A stretch of 64,000 nucleotides of DNA. Origin: Lineus longissimus. Lineage: Eukaryota; Nemertea; Pilidiophora; Heteronemertea; Lineidae. Within the stretch, counting starts at the first letter, position 1. Every line of letters begins with the position of its first letter. Positions 37,344 to 51,883 of the stretch are shown piece by piece. Where the stretch lies: NCBI RefSeq assembly GCF_910592395.1, contig NC_088314.1, positions 7,254,001-7,318,000 on the forward strand, read 5' to 3'. The notes beneath the pieces were generated by a model. The model did no database searches. It saw nothing but the letters and a program-made list of their open reading frames with translations, and was not told where the DNA came from. A program made the position numbers and the translations under genes.

Positions 37344-40300
37344 CTGTTCATCATTGATATAGAGCTGCGGATTTGTCGAAGGGATCCCGTCTGGGAGCCC
37401 GATCGGAGAGTTGGTCAATAAACCAATTTCACCTTCTTATGGATGTAATTTTGGTTAGCTCAGTCTGACCCGGCTTAGAGTGTTTTGACGGGGTCCATTG
37501 ACGTGCGAGAGAGCCACGGAGGGTCACGGAGATATCTCGTAATCTGTTCATGATCCTAGCGTTTGCCGATTGCAAGCTTGATCCACTCGAATTTGATACT
37601 GCTTTTTTAAAGAATGGACATGATAGCAGCGTAAAATAAGCGAGACTATTTTTACACTCGTATAGACATATCTTTGTCGCCATGTTTTCAGACTTCGGTC
37701 AGAGCGGAGCAATCGCCGTATATCCGCCCACAGCTCGTCTTTGGATCATTTCTATGATACACTCACACAAAGACTGAGTTTATTTTAAGAACGATGATAC
37801 AAAATACCGCCTTTCGTCTTTTGCTGCGTGATGTTCATCAAAAAAGCGATATCTGTACCACAATAGTGCAATGAGATGGTCATGAAAAAAAATCCATATA
37901 CTTACTCTAATGAATGTACAAATGTCACGAGCCTCGTGCACTCAACATTCATTTTAGCTAATAATTTGATAATGGAGGGTATGTTTTATCAGCAAACCTA
38001 CCCGTACATGACATGTAATGCCAATGGGCGTCATGTCAAAATGGACGGTGAGTAATAAAAAATGCGTTCTCACGAAATATTCCGGGAAAGTGCAGTAAAG
38101 TGGTTTTGATTATGGAGGATGGGCCTACGCAACTACATGTGCATCGAATTTCTGAGCTATATGAACGATGAACACTGTTGTAAAAGAACTGTGCCGCCGC
38201 GAAGTAAAAGCTGAACGGATAAATGTGTTGAGCTTCTTTAACATTTCACCACACTTTATATACCTGCAAGATCCTGGCAGTAAATGTTTACACTTGCAAT
38301 ATATGCCGTGTTTCACCTGTTTTTCAGGCAAGTACGGCTTTCACCACCGCATCCAGCAGGCAGACAGGTACCTAGCATATGATGACTGATCCATCGGTGT
38401 TTCTTGTTATCCCATTAATTTTCTTTACGAGCTTGTTTGCGTAGTGGTGTCTTCTTCATGGTTGTTTGTATGTTTGGTAGTTGTAGCTGTTCATAAAGCA
38501 GGTGCTCTAAAGGACCCTTTCGGCCGTTCAATTGAGCCTTCGAAATTGTATCGGTTTCATTCAGCGCAGCTTTTAATCAGCACAGTGAATGCACGGGTAC
38601 ATGTACTCATTTGTCAGTGTTGGTTATCGTTATCACATGGTTCTTCGTATACTTGGTAGCTGTTTGATACCTAAAGCAACTGCTCTACGACTCTTTGGGT
38701 TCTCCAAAATGCCCACTTACTTACTCCTGTCCAGTGCTGTTTCACAACAATGCAGCTTCTGCGTATAGCGTAATCGAAGATCAAGAGCTCAACAACTCTT
38801 TGCACTGAAGACTGTTTCTTCCGTTGTTCCACACCTTCTTCCAGTACCAATGTAACATGTACTAGTATATGACAAAAGTAGGTTTTTCATGTGAAACGAT
38901 TGCGATATAGTTACTGCCGACCCCAGACAGCTATTTGAAACAGGCCATCCGATCTCGGCTGTTAGCGATTGGACATGTTGCTCGAAAGTCAATTAGGCTT
39001 ATATTTCAATCTAAAGTTTTTGGGAGTGTTATTTTCTTTTAAAAAGGACACAATCAAGCCGATATTATTCGAATCGGAAATATCTCAACGTCAAGCACGC
39101 ACTCGAGTAATCGCCAAATGGATGAGAAATTCATTGTATTTCTTATTTGATTATAGCCATCAAGAAGGTATGATGAGATTACTCGGAAGAATCCTTGGAA
39201 ATTCTCAACCGTGAATTGTTGCTAATGGCCAAGATCATGAGATGGATATTGTACCCGAAGAGTCTTCCAAATAAAAACGTCGACTCGTAAGACACTTATC
39301 AAGATAATGTCGGACGCTGAATTGACATTGCGTCTGACCAATTTATTGATCAAATCGAATTGCTAAAGCTAATTCGATATTGTTAAATCTGACAGTTTGG
39401 ATTGACTGTTTATTTGCTGTATACATGCATGTATAGAGCTGTTCGTTCTGACTTTGCCTAATCCATTTAGTAATCTTCGCGTTTCCTAATTTATGCTCGG
39501 AAATGGTCGGGCTGCTGGCGGACGGGTATCTGCCAAAGTACTCGAATGGTTGAAACGCACCACGTGACGTAAAGCATCTTACAAAATAATATTTGCATAC
39601 TTCATCAAACATACAAGTCTGAGCTAGTCTCCCTCATCGCCGGGTTGACCAGGGAGACTCGTCCCTCCTCCGCCATGGTTAACGCCTGTGGAGGGACTAG
39701 GAAATTCCGTGAATGGTTTGTACCGCGGTACAAGACCTTGACACGCGCTTCTTCCTTAGAACATGAGTCCAATTACTAAAGAAGCTTTGATCAGATAGAA
39801 GACGATATATTAGATGGGAATACTGTCAGCTCTTGAATGATGCCCGAAACCATGAGGAATATTCATGACGAGGAGGGAAGACACCGTCGTGGAATATCGT
39901 TAATCATGGAATTGAAATTTTCTTAAATCCATCCTTCTGTTCACCAGAGCTGTCCAACAAATATAAATATGATGCAAAAAAACAGGCAATTTGAAAGATT
40001 TGGATTTCCATCATAAAAGTGTCAGTGAAATAAGAAATACTGTCGTGTGATGTACAGCAAAAAGAACATTACATGTACAATGAAAAGTGTATTTGTTTGC
40101 AAGTACGAAATGCTTGCCATGTTAGATTTTCCCAAAGTGTAGAATATTCTTAAAGATTTTGGTGAAATTTGTAGTATCAAACTAATAACTACAAGTGTCG
40201 GTGAGTGAATGGTTTCGTTTAAAAGAAAGATGTCCGTCATTATATATGTCACGTTCGTTCCAGAATGTGACGATGGTTAGTTGTCAGTATCAGTCGACCA

Positions 40301-43300
40301 CCACCAAATACGCCAATTTACCATTCAGGAATGTCTGGTATGTCCATACATCGTGATTTAAGCATTGGAATATACGTGTAGGACGAGAAGTTGATTCCAA
40401 TGATTATACATAAAAACCTTAAACGTGATATACTAGTATTTGAGGCATTTTCCGCCGACGATCTGTTTTGGCATATTTTATACCAACCCAAGATGGTTGT
40501 CTCACCAAAAGCTCTTTGGTCATGTTGGTCAAACGAGGCTAAATCATAATCCATTATAACATTTTCGAATGAATTGCAACCACCCCGATCGACATGTTGA
40601 AATACGGCTCACCCAAAAATTCTAGCCTGATTAAGTTTCAGCGGGCTAAAAGCGGCAGAGGTGTTATTACACTTTTCATCCATTAGCGAGATAATGCGAC
40701 AAGTTCTTTCCAAGTTCGTTGATGTATTTCTGGGTGTATCTTTGGACTATTTAGCGAAATCCTTTCAAGGCGCAGTTCCGTTTGAAGATGAAATGTTTTG
40801 CTTCAAACACGCTCTGTGTTGCCTTATGCAAGAGGGATTGTTTCATTTGCTGAACCTAAACATCAAGATATACACCGTCATTACTTGTGATTCTGAAAGA
40901 TGGATCTGAAATAAAGGAATGGAAATGGCACAGAGAATGTTTTTACAAATCCATATGGCTAGATTGAATCTAAGTGCTTGGCTTTCAAGGCGATAATTTT
41001 CGTTTGAACGCTTTTTTCGGTCATTCCTGTACGCATGATGCAAAGAAATAAGAAATGGATAGGTGTTGGTTGTGGGGTCTGAAGGTGGTATTATCAAGGA
41101 AGATTGACTATGCAAAGTGCTCCCAGTCTCAGGTTGGAGTTCTGTTTGGAGAAGAAGTCGATCGATCACCATTTCAATTCGTTGTAACGTTTTTCCGTAA
41201 CCCCTGAGGAGATCGTGCAGGTCTGGAAATGAAACACTTACACCTTCCTATTGTTAGGGTCGCCTCCTAATGGCATCCATCATAATCTTTCGATAGCGTA
41301 CTCCCCGTGGGGTGTGGCAGAGATAATCGAGGGGCTAGCGGGAGGAATCAATCTTGTGACACCCTCGGGGAAGAGGAGGCTGACAATATGCGATACGATT
41401 GTTGGCGGGGATTTAGTTGAGACTTACTTTACAGACATTATCCGAGATGCTCGGTGAGAAAAGACCTGTTGATTTGGCGAAATTAATTGGTCACTACAAG
41501 CAGAAGGCAACACGATCACGATATATCATCACGAGCATGTTGCGCCGTGATTGGCTCACCAGTAATTTGCCTCGTGTAAAGGTCCAATCTACCTGGCTTT
41601 ATGATAGCCGGGATAGTTGTCACCACTGCGAGTTATGTTGTGGTGTAATTTACGTGAATGTACCACTTTACCTGGTCAGCCGGGTAATGAGGAGAGTTTT
41701 CACCAGCGTGAGAAACAATTATGACTGTAAATATTTGTAAACAGGAGAGAAAATCATACAACTGCTTGACCGAAAATCTTTACAAAAGAATAAACTAGCC
41801 AGTTAACGAAAGCCCATTCCACATATCGTTCTGCGATGGTCTCTCTTTTCTCATGGAAGCTTTAAATTACCTTATACAGAAGTTGAAATCAATAAAATGT
41901 GATGTACAATTCTGATGGCATTAGTCTCGTACATGTGATTTCCCAAAGGTATCATCCAATGGGAGTACATATTAGTTTAAGTTCCTATTATCAAGGCAGT
42001 CGAAATATGACACTGTCAAAGAGGAAGTAAAAATCACTCAGCCCTGTTCCCGTGTGGTTGGTTTCCGAATCTCCGGTAGGGACCGCCACCGGTATTGGCC
42101 GCCATCTTGGTAGCATGATGCAGCCCCAATTAGCCTCTATAACAACCATGATTTTTCGGAATGATATTTCGATCCCCTTTCCCTTCCATGGTGGGCACCA
42201 TTTTTCTAAGGAGTGAAAGCTTACAGAGTTCAAGCAGAAATTCTCTTCCGAAGAAATCTTTTTCTTTGAAATGTGTCTTTTGGCCCCACTTGATGCGCAA
42301 TGATTGCTTCCATGTAACAGCTGCTGATCCAAGCTATCACTATTGCGGAATCGGCGGATTTTTCCAATTATCTTGCCTCAGTGGCTGCGATAATGATGAC
42401 GGAACGACATGATGGAGAAATACACGAACGTAATTGGTCATCACACCACACAAGACTAGCGAAATCCTCATGAATATGAAAATGGTTTTGCAGGATTGCA
42501 GGTGAATTGAAAACTATCTATTGTTGAACGAATGTGATACTTTTTGTTCTTGCTGTTCATTTTTCTCAATAAAATGAAATACTTTCTGTATATGGTAGTA
42601 AACATAAAAACTGGGCTATGTTTCGGTAGATAGTAGAGATAAGGACTGGAAAGGTGGAAATAATGGGGTATACTGTAAATCTGTGTCGGCCGAAAAATGG
42701 TTTTCCAGAAACATTTGCTTCTAATAAGAGCGTATGCAATTCTTCAATACTAGCCCTCTTCCGCAAATCTTGATGTTAATTATAACCGTTTTATATAACA
42801 TGCAGCACAAAATCCGGTGGGCCTACCGGTAACTAGCAAACAGCAAATTAAAGATGTATCGGGTTCATCTCAAAACTCTTCATCCGTTAACTCCTTGGGT
42901 GAAATGGATTCCCCACATCAAGGCCACGTCATTACCTCCAAGCGCGTCCCTTGATTGCAGTTTGATCATTTAAAGCAGTGAATGATAAAATCGTATTATT
43001 CTCTGAAAGCTTCTATGCCTTTGGGTGATGTTTTGTAGATAAGGGTGTGGACATGCCGGGGCGAATAAGTGGGTCTTCGCTGGGAGTAAAAATGAGTTGA
43101 GAGCTGAGCGTCAACTAGGACATGAAACCAGCCTGGTACCACATGCCTCCCTGGGAGATCTCGTGATATTTGAGTGGTCCATTGCTCCGGTAATCCAGAG
43201 TCTTTCAAATAAAATTACTTAAAGACTATGATAATACTTACTTCGCTGAGCTTCTTCCTAAACTTTAGCCATAATACTTAAAGGGTATTTTGTGTAGTTT

Positions 43301-45763
43301 CGCTTAAACTTTACCAATTCATTAATCCCAATTAACCCCCCCCCCCCCCGCAAGATCATAGACCAGGATCAAACCCTGATTGAATCCAATAGAATCTTTT
43401 TCAACAGAATAGTTCAAATTAACAAAGTACATGTAGTCGTCTTTTAACAGGGAAACCTTAATGACATTTAAAGTAGTATCTTTGTCTTAGTTTCAGCGAT
43501 TCATCCAAAGCTTTCTGTCCAAAGTACCGGATGGTAATTACCTTTGACAAAAGCCTTATTTTGTTAACGTTAAGTACATTGTATTTACGAGCCATGATCA
43601 AAGAGGGCCCCAAAGAAATCGACCAAGGGATCTCATCGTACTGTGATGATGACGATGAGCTTTGCTTTGCCATTTTGCGCAGCAGTCTGTCCAAATCAGC
43701 AGCCGGGAAACTGTGCTCTATCAGACTATAGGTTTCGAATACTAGCTTCCCGCAACCTGTGTAGTTTCACCTTGAAATGTTTATGGCTCGCGAATTTCAC
43801 GTAAAAGCTTGTGATTACATTCCGTTGGAATTTTCAATGGTCTTGTTGGTGTTGTTATGAGAAGTAACGGTTAAGCTGGATGCCATTTTCGCAGGAAAAA
43901 CCAACATTTTATCTTGCCCAACCTGTGCCTTAAATAACATTACATCTCGCCGTGGTAAGATTTTTCGGAGATTTTGCAATCGTCCGTGATTATTTCTGGC
44001 AGATTGTTCCCCCGAGGTATCAGCCTGGAAATGAGTTTTTACGCAATTGTTATTACTTGCAGTAGTTTAATTGGAAGTAATGAAAAAGGATACCCAATCG
44101 TCCAGCGGAATATTTGAACAAGAGAGAGGAAAAGATTGAATAAAGCCAGCCATTCACCAAATAAACAAACTGGTCAACGAGTGGAGCTTTATCTGCATGG
44201 TTGATATTCTCGTTTAGTTTTTTTCGATGTTTCTTTTTTACGTTATTGATTTAGCTACTGACTAATCTTTTCGGCCAATGTGGCCATCTTCAAGCATCGC
44301 CATTGGTCATGGTTGCTTTGTAATACTAGCACCGTTTACTAGCGTTATTTTGCTATAGAGCAAATGCTGGGTACCTCTCACTGGAAGATTGCTTTAGCCG
44401 TTGGTATAGTTCACGCGAGGTATCTCCGACACCATCATGTCACCTCAGCAAGCCAAGCAGTTAAGCGCTGCTCAAACGTTATATCCGCACTGTTCGACAA
44501 AAAGATCGCTCTCCTGCGGTAAAACCGGTAATCGTTTGGTTTGATAGTGATCGCTGCAGGTCACTGCGATCTGACGCCGATTCTTGTCGCGCAGGCATCT
44601 GCGATGACCACTGCAAACGAGCACTTTCTATCGCATGATCATCATCACAGGTCGCAGCGATTGAAATCATTCGTTTGCGTGGCGCTTAGTCGCGAGGGGG
44701 TCAATAGTCATTGCGCGGTGATCATGGCGTTGTAAGCTGAATGCGATTACCTATAACGGCATGATCGCCGCGCAACATGGTCATGAGATGTCTTGTAAAG
44801 GGGATCAACTTCTGAAGGTTGGTACCTGGGAGTCAATTAGAGGAGCTTAAGTGACCCTTCAAAGGTATTCCTAAGCTCCTTTGGGGCCGGTGATCATTTC
44901 TTGTCTTGGAGTCCCGCTTCGGCAGTCATGTGGTGCTGGACGGGCGACGCCTTCACTCCCCGATGACGGGGAATAGATCTCGCGCGAGCAAATTAAACAT
45001 CAAAGATTTTATAGACAAGAAGACATCTTTGGTTCTTCTTCCGGAGCACAGACTCTTAGCCATGCCGATCTATCGGCGTTGTGCGTCGATATCCATTCTT
45101 CCATGAAGACAGGGACTTTAGGATTGTCACGCACCGCTGGTAAATCGGCATGAGTCTTAACCAGAATGGTGATTGCACTACAGTGGATGCCTCCCAAAGC
45201 TCCCTATATCGTGGTTATTACTTGAAAACTAAATAATTCATCACTCAATTAGCCAATTCCTTCGCCTGCCAGTGTTGATCATCATTCCTTACATGCCTTG
45301 CTCGGGACCAGCTGGAAGATCTCTCCTCTGCCCCAAGAGAAATCAACCTTCAAAGATTTTTTACCACTGACAACCGAATGTAGAATAAATGATCAGGTGG
45401 GCGCTCCGGAAATTGCCTGTAATGATGCTTATGCGCGATAGTATCTGCCCCTCGTTCCACGGGTGCATCCCATTCTGTTTTAACATATTCTCCTCGTCGC
45501 AGATCGAATCAGCCATCTCTGGGTTTAACATAACGTTAACTTGGAAATACTTAGGGCGTGGTTTATTTGTTCTCTAAGTAATTCGGAGACCAGCTAATCG
45601 GGCACAACACCCTAGCTTAATAATCACCCTTTGAGCAAATATGACCAGGAAAACACCAATCGAAAAACACTTCGAAAACGCCGACATTAGAAATTAATAT
45701 ACACATACCATTCTGATGTTTTGAACTTCTATCTTTGCAGGCTCCCCGAGGGTGACATCTGCG

Positions 45764-47845
45764 ATGGACATCAGCACACTTTGCCAACTCAGGGCCGTAT
45801 TATTGGCTATATTCATGCCCCTTATTGGTAAGCGTTGCATCGTATATTGACAGCAAAATTTTGGCATTTAAACATATTGATACAAAATGATCATATACGA
45901 GGAAAGTATTGTCCGGGATGAAGTGTTGAAGATATCTTAGTAATATCAAAATTATATTAAGAAACACGATTTGACTTGTATGTGGTTTACGATATTGATC
46001 TTAAGTTATTATTTCCGACAAAGATCATGGAAATTTTAGGTAGTTGCTAATCAAAACGTAAATTTCAAAATTGATCAAGATATATTGTTGTGAAGATTGC
46101 CATAGAACTGCCGGGGCAGACTGAGAAACTGTGTTCTTTTGACAGTGTTTGACCCTGTGTCGTCAGAGAGTAACTGCGGCGACACCATCGTAATGGACTT
46201 GATGCAATGTGTCGAGGAACCAGCAGGGGCTACTAACGAGGAGCAGATACCTATTGTTGGTAAAGGCAACCCGGACCTTGTTGAGGCAGCCTGCAGGTGA
46301 TGAGTTTTCCTTCTTGTTAGGCTAACACCAACCCTTGGCACAATGCATGTTTACGATGTATGTGCCCTCGAACCGGCCATTCGCAACTTTACTCAATGAG
46401 CAGTATTTAATTTTCCTCTGATCAGGTTTAAGTCAATCAAAAGAAACCTATCATGCTTGCTCGGCGCAAAAAGCCATCAGATAGTCCCAAATTCCAGCTT
46501 GAGAAAAGAGCAATACCATATTTTCAAAGCTTTGCAAAGAGCGTTCCGAAAAAGTGTTACTTGAACGCGGGTCCATCCGGATACGCCAATATGCGCAGCA
46601 TGGTCATAGGGCCTTTGGATAGAATCCTCACGTGCTTCGAAAAATGATGCATACCAAGCATGCTAAAGGTTTCGGCAAAATGAATCTCTGGCGAAAAAAA
46701 TAATAGACGAAAGAAACTTGGAACCAGTTAACAGGCTGTTCTCTTCAATCTACTAATCAGTTCGAGCATAATGATAATCCTTTTCTCAACGAACATGATA
46801 AATGCTCTATGCTTTCAGAAATGGAACCTTTTTAGCCATGGTTTCCTGTGTAAAATCAACGCTTGGAAAGTGCTCAGAGAAAAACATCCAATTACTGAAC
46901 AAATTCCTGGATCCCGAGGAAATGAACAGTTCCTTGTCACACTTCTGCAATAATACAGCAGGTATGTAAACAGTCAAAGAGCTACCAAACGTGTAATTCC
47001 CGATTCGGTGAAAATCTCTGGTAAAGATCTAATAAGTCACACGACCTCTTTCCCTCGTAAACGATAAAAATCCTGACCAAACATTGTATACTTTAGTTTA
47101 CAGAAACTCTGCGCCATGTCTCAGACGCCAAGAGAAACCAGTAAGAGAGTGTGTGAACCAGCAAGTCATTATCACCCTGAACGCCCTGAGAGTGGCTGGG
47201 GACAGTATGGACAGAAGGATACATGGCGTATGCAGGTGGGTAGGTCAGCCATACGATGGTGGCAATAGCATCGTTGATGGTGTGGAGCCGAGACGACTGC
47301 CATCTTACATGTTGTGTCCTCATCAACTAACAAAGCTTCAAGCCTCCTCCAGACATGTTCGTCGCCACAACATGGTATTATATGGTCAGCTGTAATTGGA
47401 AAGGTGACGATGTTCACGGAAACCTTTATATGCATCGAGTCTTACTCCAAACGGGAACTAATGTTAGTACTACCAGCAGCACCCCAAACTGCCATCACGG
47501 GGGCACTAACTCCACAGTACGTGTCACATGGCGGTGTTTGACGACGCCCTTACTTTGAGTCGTCAGTGTTTAGGCAGTGGTTTGAGCACAACCTCGTCGC
47601 TAAATTTGTACGCTCTTCTTTTCAGCGGCTACGAATCGGGGGTTCTGTGCGTCGACAAAGCAGTACGGACGGCGTGCGGTGATAAAATCGCTGACGTCAT
47701 CAAAACCGTTAATGGCGGCCAGTGCCTTGTAAAGGCAAGAAATGCACTCAGTTCAAGTGGAACTCTCTCAAAAAATGTTGCTGACTTATATTCGTATTTT
47801 GTGGCATTTATAGCTTTAAAATTCCTAAACAGTAATTATACTTGA
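45764..47845 (+). CDS. Small secreted cysteine-rich protein
   Basis: Five exons in phase: 45764-45827, 46146-46296, 46819-46961, 47097-47235 and 47626-47845, giving 238 residues. The first exon is a signal peptide (LRAVLLAIFMPLI). The rest is rich in predicted helix with about a dozen spaced cysteines, seen as motifs such as CGDTIVMDLMQC, CVKSTLGKC, SHFCNN, CLRRQEKPVREC and CVDKAVRTACGDK. This looks like two repeats of a disulfide-bonded helical domain, and resembles in style the helical cysteine-rich secreted domains common in invertebrates; I do not recognise a named family. The C-terminus (YSYFVAFIALKFL) is mildly hydrophobic and could be a weak GPI signal. Reading on past 47235 stays open to 47395 and would give another C-terminus, but the spliced form restores a cysteine-rich pattern and is preferred. 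Confidence 0.65.
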
Positions 47846-49071
47846 TGAAGTCGATTAGCCTTAGGATAAGTTGGTAAAATTGTTTTTATTTTAAGTATTG
47901 CCAATAGTGGATCGTCCTTGGTGACGCACAACGCCTTCCAGAGGTTTTTTCAAAACAAAACATCATAAGATCGCAGCATATGATTGGAATAAGTTTTTAA
48001 CAGTCGTGAAAATAATCAAAAGAAACCTGGACTTTTCCAATGATATTTTAGATAAAAACGTCTTTGAACGTTATTCTAAATTACTCTGGGACACGTTTTG
48101 TACCGCATCTCCCAAGACGACATACCTTTTGGTGAAGTATATTGTCTGCTGTTACTGAATGTTGTCGATGAAGTGAAACAGCCTGGGGCAAAGACGGAGG
48201 TTGGTCATCTCACAGGGCGTGCTGTTTTCGCGTCACAATTCAGCCGAGGCAGTGATGCTTGTCCGAGTGTAGCGCGATCACAGCTGGTGACACAGGGTTA
48301 TATTGATGTTGCTGATGATGATGATGGTGATGAAAGACTATTTGTAATGCACTAGGTAGAGTACAAATGAACAAGGCTATGCTGTTGCTATATGAAGATG
48401 ATTCTGATGATAATGGAAGACTATTTGAGATGCACTAGTAGGTAGAGCACAAATCACTTCTTGATATCACAAAAACGAAAAATCAATGGGTTTCTGAGGT
48501 CGATGAAAGTGGATTTTAGATTTCAGCGAACTATTCCGAAATCACCTGAACAATCCCAATCCCGCCGAAATTTAAACAAGTTCGAAACAGAAAACCGTCA
48601 GGGTGCCGACTGTACAAGTTTGTAAACGTTTTGATTTTGCTTATAAGATTGTAAAATTATCAGTAAGTTTGTAAAAAAAATAATTAAAAAATAAATTAAA
48701 ACAATTTATGTTATGCTATGGTCAGTTGTTGATTCGTGAAAGTTGTCTTCAAATGAAAGCAAACTGACAAAGTCATGTTGGCGCAAACATTTAAAGGACA
48801 GCTTGGGCATGGTATTTTGGTGGCCGGGAGGACAAAATCCCTGCTCCCCAACATCCGCCGCAACATGTACATTTGTAGTATATGTATATTCCCCACATTC
48901 CCAAACAGATCTCGTCTTATATTACTTCTGACGTTTCTGTTCGTGACGTTTTGAAACCTGCCTATTATACTCACAGAGAATAGGCCAATCCTCGCTTCCA
49001 GGACATTGGCAAACCCACTTGACCTTCGGGTAGACTTGCCTATGCACCACTTCCTTGTTCATGAGACAACC
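47846..49071 (+). other. Intergenic region between two small secreted genes
   Basis: Contains an 85-codon open frame (48098-48355) with an Asp-rich end from a GATGATGAT microsatellite; it has no domain or splice support. An AT-rich stretch around 48650-48700 could be the end of the upstream 3' UTR. Confidence 0.4.
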
Positions 49072-51378
49072 ATGTCGCCATTCATAGAGACCATATTCTG
49101 GGTCTCAGCTCTGTTTTTCTGCTACAATCTCTCAGGTAAACGCCCATTCCTTTCATCAGACCAAAGACGTAGGCCGCTTTTTCCATTTAACATTCCATAT
49201 TCACTATATAAATGTTAACATTTCCCCTATAAACACTAGGCCTAGAAAAGCGTCACAATCTCTGTCCTGTCCTATGCCTGTTTGAACAATGTGAGTGCAC
49301 ATACAACTACGTGCAGTTGACCCACTATAAGTATGCTTCACAAAATCGTGCGTACATTAACCACATAACAAATAGATTTTAGGTATTTCTTTTTATATAT
49401 ATATATGCGTAATATTGTTTAGCCGTTCCAGGCTTCTTCACTAACAGGAAAGTCCCCGAGACAGCCAACACCTCGAAATATTGGTTGTCTCCGTCGTCCC
49501 AGTGATAGAGAATCTTGACTTCTGAGCTCTTGTCCATAGTGGCTTGTCCTTGTCCACAATAGCTGAACCAAGTTCAGAATTGCTTAACCATCTCTAAAGT
49601 GGCTGAACCATGTCCAGATTGGCTAACCACGTCCGAAACGGCAGTGGGTGTGCATGTAACCCTTCAGCGTTCATGATATTTTGCGGTTAATAATGAAATT
49701 TATGTTTCAGGTGTGTCCGGTTCTTGCTCAAACACAGTCACTAATTATGTGTTTGGAAATGAATCCACATATGATAGGTGAGGACAAAACATCACCATTG
49801 TTTCATTGACAGATATCGTTAACATGTTTCTGTAAATAGTTTACCCCTATCATCCCCCTAGTATCTGGACGACTCAGCATATTTCCCTTCACGCCGACAT
49901 TGGCAATTACATCAGAAATTCTGTGAGGTTCTCTTATTCTGAGCAAATATACACGTACTACGCAAAAGGCGCGGACTCCGACATTTTACGTTGCTTTTCA
50001 GAGATTACAGCAGTATCACGTCGGGTAAGAAACCACTTGGCTTCAGTACTGCACTATGGCGCTACAATACCGACACTAACCCCTGCGTGAAGGTGGCAGT
50101 TTCTTCTGGCCACAGGATTGAAGTCATGGTAAGAAAACGGTTGTTTCAATTCCCTTCGTTAAACATTTACAATTTGAACTTGTCTGATTACGAAAAAGAC
50201 GTATTTTTGATACAAAATACAACAAAGCCATTGATTGTGTAGACTGACATTATAGGCCCTAAACACGATGAATGCCTGGTTTCATCGCATTTGCATGAAT
50301 GATAGCTACAATACGACAACGTCTTTTTACAATCGGGACACAACATGCAAGCTATGCCAACACCAACGACCACGCCTTTCACTACAAACGTGAAATCGAT
50401 TGAGTCGAGCCAATGCAGTTCTGTGGACGGAAGAAATGACGGGGCTGCACAGCTCTCAGTCCAGCCTCCTTGCCCATCAGTTAATTTGACTGGTTATTAA
50501 CAATAATTTTATTCTCTGTTGTGTTTTAGATGGATACTGAACCTCCTAACACGAGGATATGGTAAGCTCTCCTTTTTACTGCCAAATACGACTCTTTAAA
50601 TTTGACTTTAAACGCCAAAAAAAATCTCGGATTCTTGGTCCAGCAATGGCGCTTTCCCTCTGGCGATTTGTTTTAGCAAATTATAAACTTCACCCTTACC
50701 ACTGAGTTAGAAAAGTGAGATGAGTACCATATAAATAGCTAATATGGTATCGGAAATGCATTAGGGGATTCACGTAAAAATAACCGCAGTCAAAAAATAC
50801 TATGTTTTAAATTTCTTCAGTGTAAAAGAGGGGACAAACAGCGTTTGCCAGTCGGGAAAAATTTATGACTGCCGGCCAACTCGAGGGAACACAATGACAT
50901 TTGAATTCTACTGTGATGCTGAGTGTGCGGAGGCTGATGTGAACTTTTGGTACAGGTTTACCTTGAGTAAACCCCCTGGAGGTTAGTATTGTCCGGGTCG
51001 CCGATCTCGTGGAGCTGCATTTCACTTCTTATACGCTGAGAAATAGTTTGGTGAACTTGACCACAGAGATTGATACACCCGAAATATACGCGTTTGCATG
51101 CACATGAATCTACATGTATATTGTTATACGTGAAGTTCGCAGCATGTTATTCTTTCGCCTCTAAACATTTTTTTTCAGAGCTTGATCCAGAACTCTGGTG
51201 CGATTCACGAGATTCCAGCGCGTTTCCAGACTCATTGATCAAAATACCCATTCAGCCTCGGAAAACCACCCCGAAACCAGTTAGTGCTGCACCTTCCAGT
51301 CAGTGTTCATGGCATTCCATCATCTGTTTCATTGTTCTGGTCAATTCGTGGCTTTATTTCGCCAATTTGTCGTCATAG
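49072..51378 (+). CDS. Probable GPI-anchored small cysteine-containing protein
   Basis: Seven exons in phase: 49072-49135, 49711-49777, 49862-49927, 50002-50128, 50530-50561, 50821-50981 and 51179-51378; 238 residues. An N-terminal signal peptide (TIFWVSALFFCYNL) and a C-terminal hydrophobic tail (IICFIVLVNSWLYFANL) after a Ser/Pro/Thr linker indicate a GPI-anchored surface protein. The core alternates strands and cysteines (TNPCVKVAVSSGHRIEVM, SVCQSGKIYDCR, FEFYCDAEC, FWYRFTLSKPPG) and might be a CUB-like beta sandwich; that is a guess from the pattern. The sixth exon has the same entry and exit phases as the third exon of the PAN cassettes and shares G-x-x-Y-x-CR and a late F-x-Y motif with it. 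The gene is in the same orientation as the small secreted gene upstream. Confidence 0.65.
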
Positions 51379-51877
51379 GTGATTGTAAAGGCATTCGAAC
51401 TAGTGGCTGGTTTCCACACGCATAACGGATGTTTCTTCAAAAGTCAGCAAAACAAACACTGGTACTGTTATTTCTGTTCGATTATTTTTTTGTTGGACGA
51501 CGATATTCCTCGCGGTCACATCAGTAAAGGACAATGTCGCACTCATGAAATTCGCGGAGGACAGTAGGAGACGACGGCGGGAGAAGACTTTCGTTCTTCG
51601 CACATGTTCTTCGTCTTGCGTAAGGGGTACAATCCCTCCCAAATAACGGTGGTGTACATGTTATCGCCGCCGGCAAAGCGAAATTCGCGACCTTCAAGCA
51701 TCGAAAAACATCGGTGTCGGGTTGTTTATGATTACGAGATATGAGTCTGTGATGTGTGAGTTTCACAAGCGGATTGTTCTCTGTCATTTCCGCCAGCATC
51801 AGATGGTTGCCGTACTTTCGGATGCCCAGACATCTGTGAGCGCACACTCAGCCATTCTTTGATAACGGACAAATGTT

Positions 51878-51883
51878 AATAAA
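51878..51883 (+). terminator. Candidate poly(A) signal
   Basis: AATAAA about 500 nt after the stop at 51378. It is the first perfect signal I noticed downstream. Confidence 0.35.

Larger units (their letters stand above)
27461..45763 (+). other. Long region without a supportable gene
   Basis: About 18 kb of AT-rich DNA with only short scattered open frames, none showing a recognisable domain with fitting splice sites. It includes the Kelch 3' UTR (a possible AATAAA at 28558), a probable tRNA-derived SINE near 34.9 kb, a foldback at 35.6 kb, a two-copy duplicated segment at 36.8-37.3 kb and a poly-C run near 43.34 kb. It may contain regulatory DNA, small exons or lncRNAs that I cannot see. 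Confidence 0.5.

Noticed and set aside
40843-41740. Open frames of about 100 codons on both strands
   Set aside because: No recognisable motif and no exon borders that join to anything.
47236-47395. Read-through extension of the exon ending at 47235, and overlapping open frames to 47558
   Set aside because: A good donor at 47235 joins in phase to 47626 and restores a cysteine-rich ending; the extension has no comparable pattern. Kept only as an alternative.
48098-48355. 85-codon frame ending in an Asp run
   Set aside because: The Asp run comes from a GATGATGAT microsatellite; nothing else supports it.
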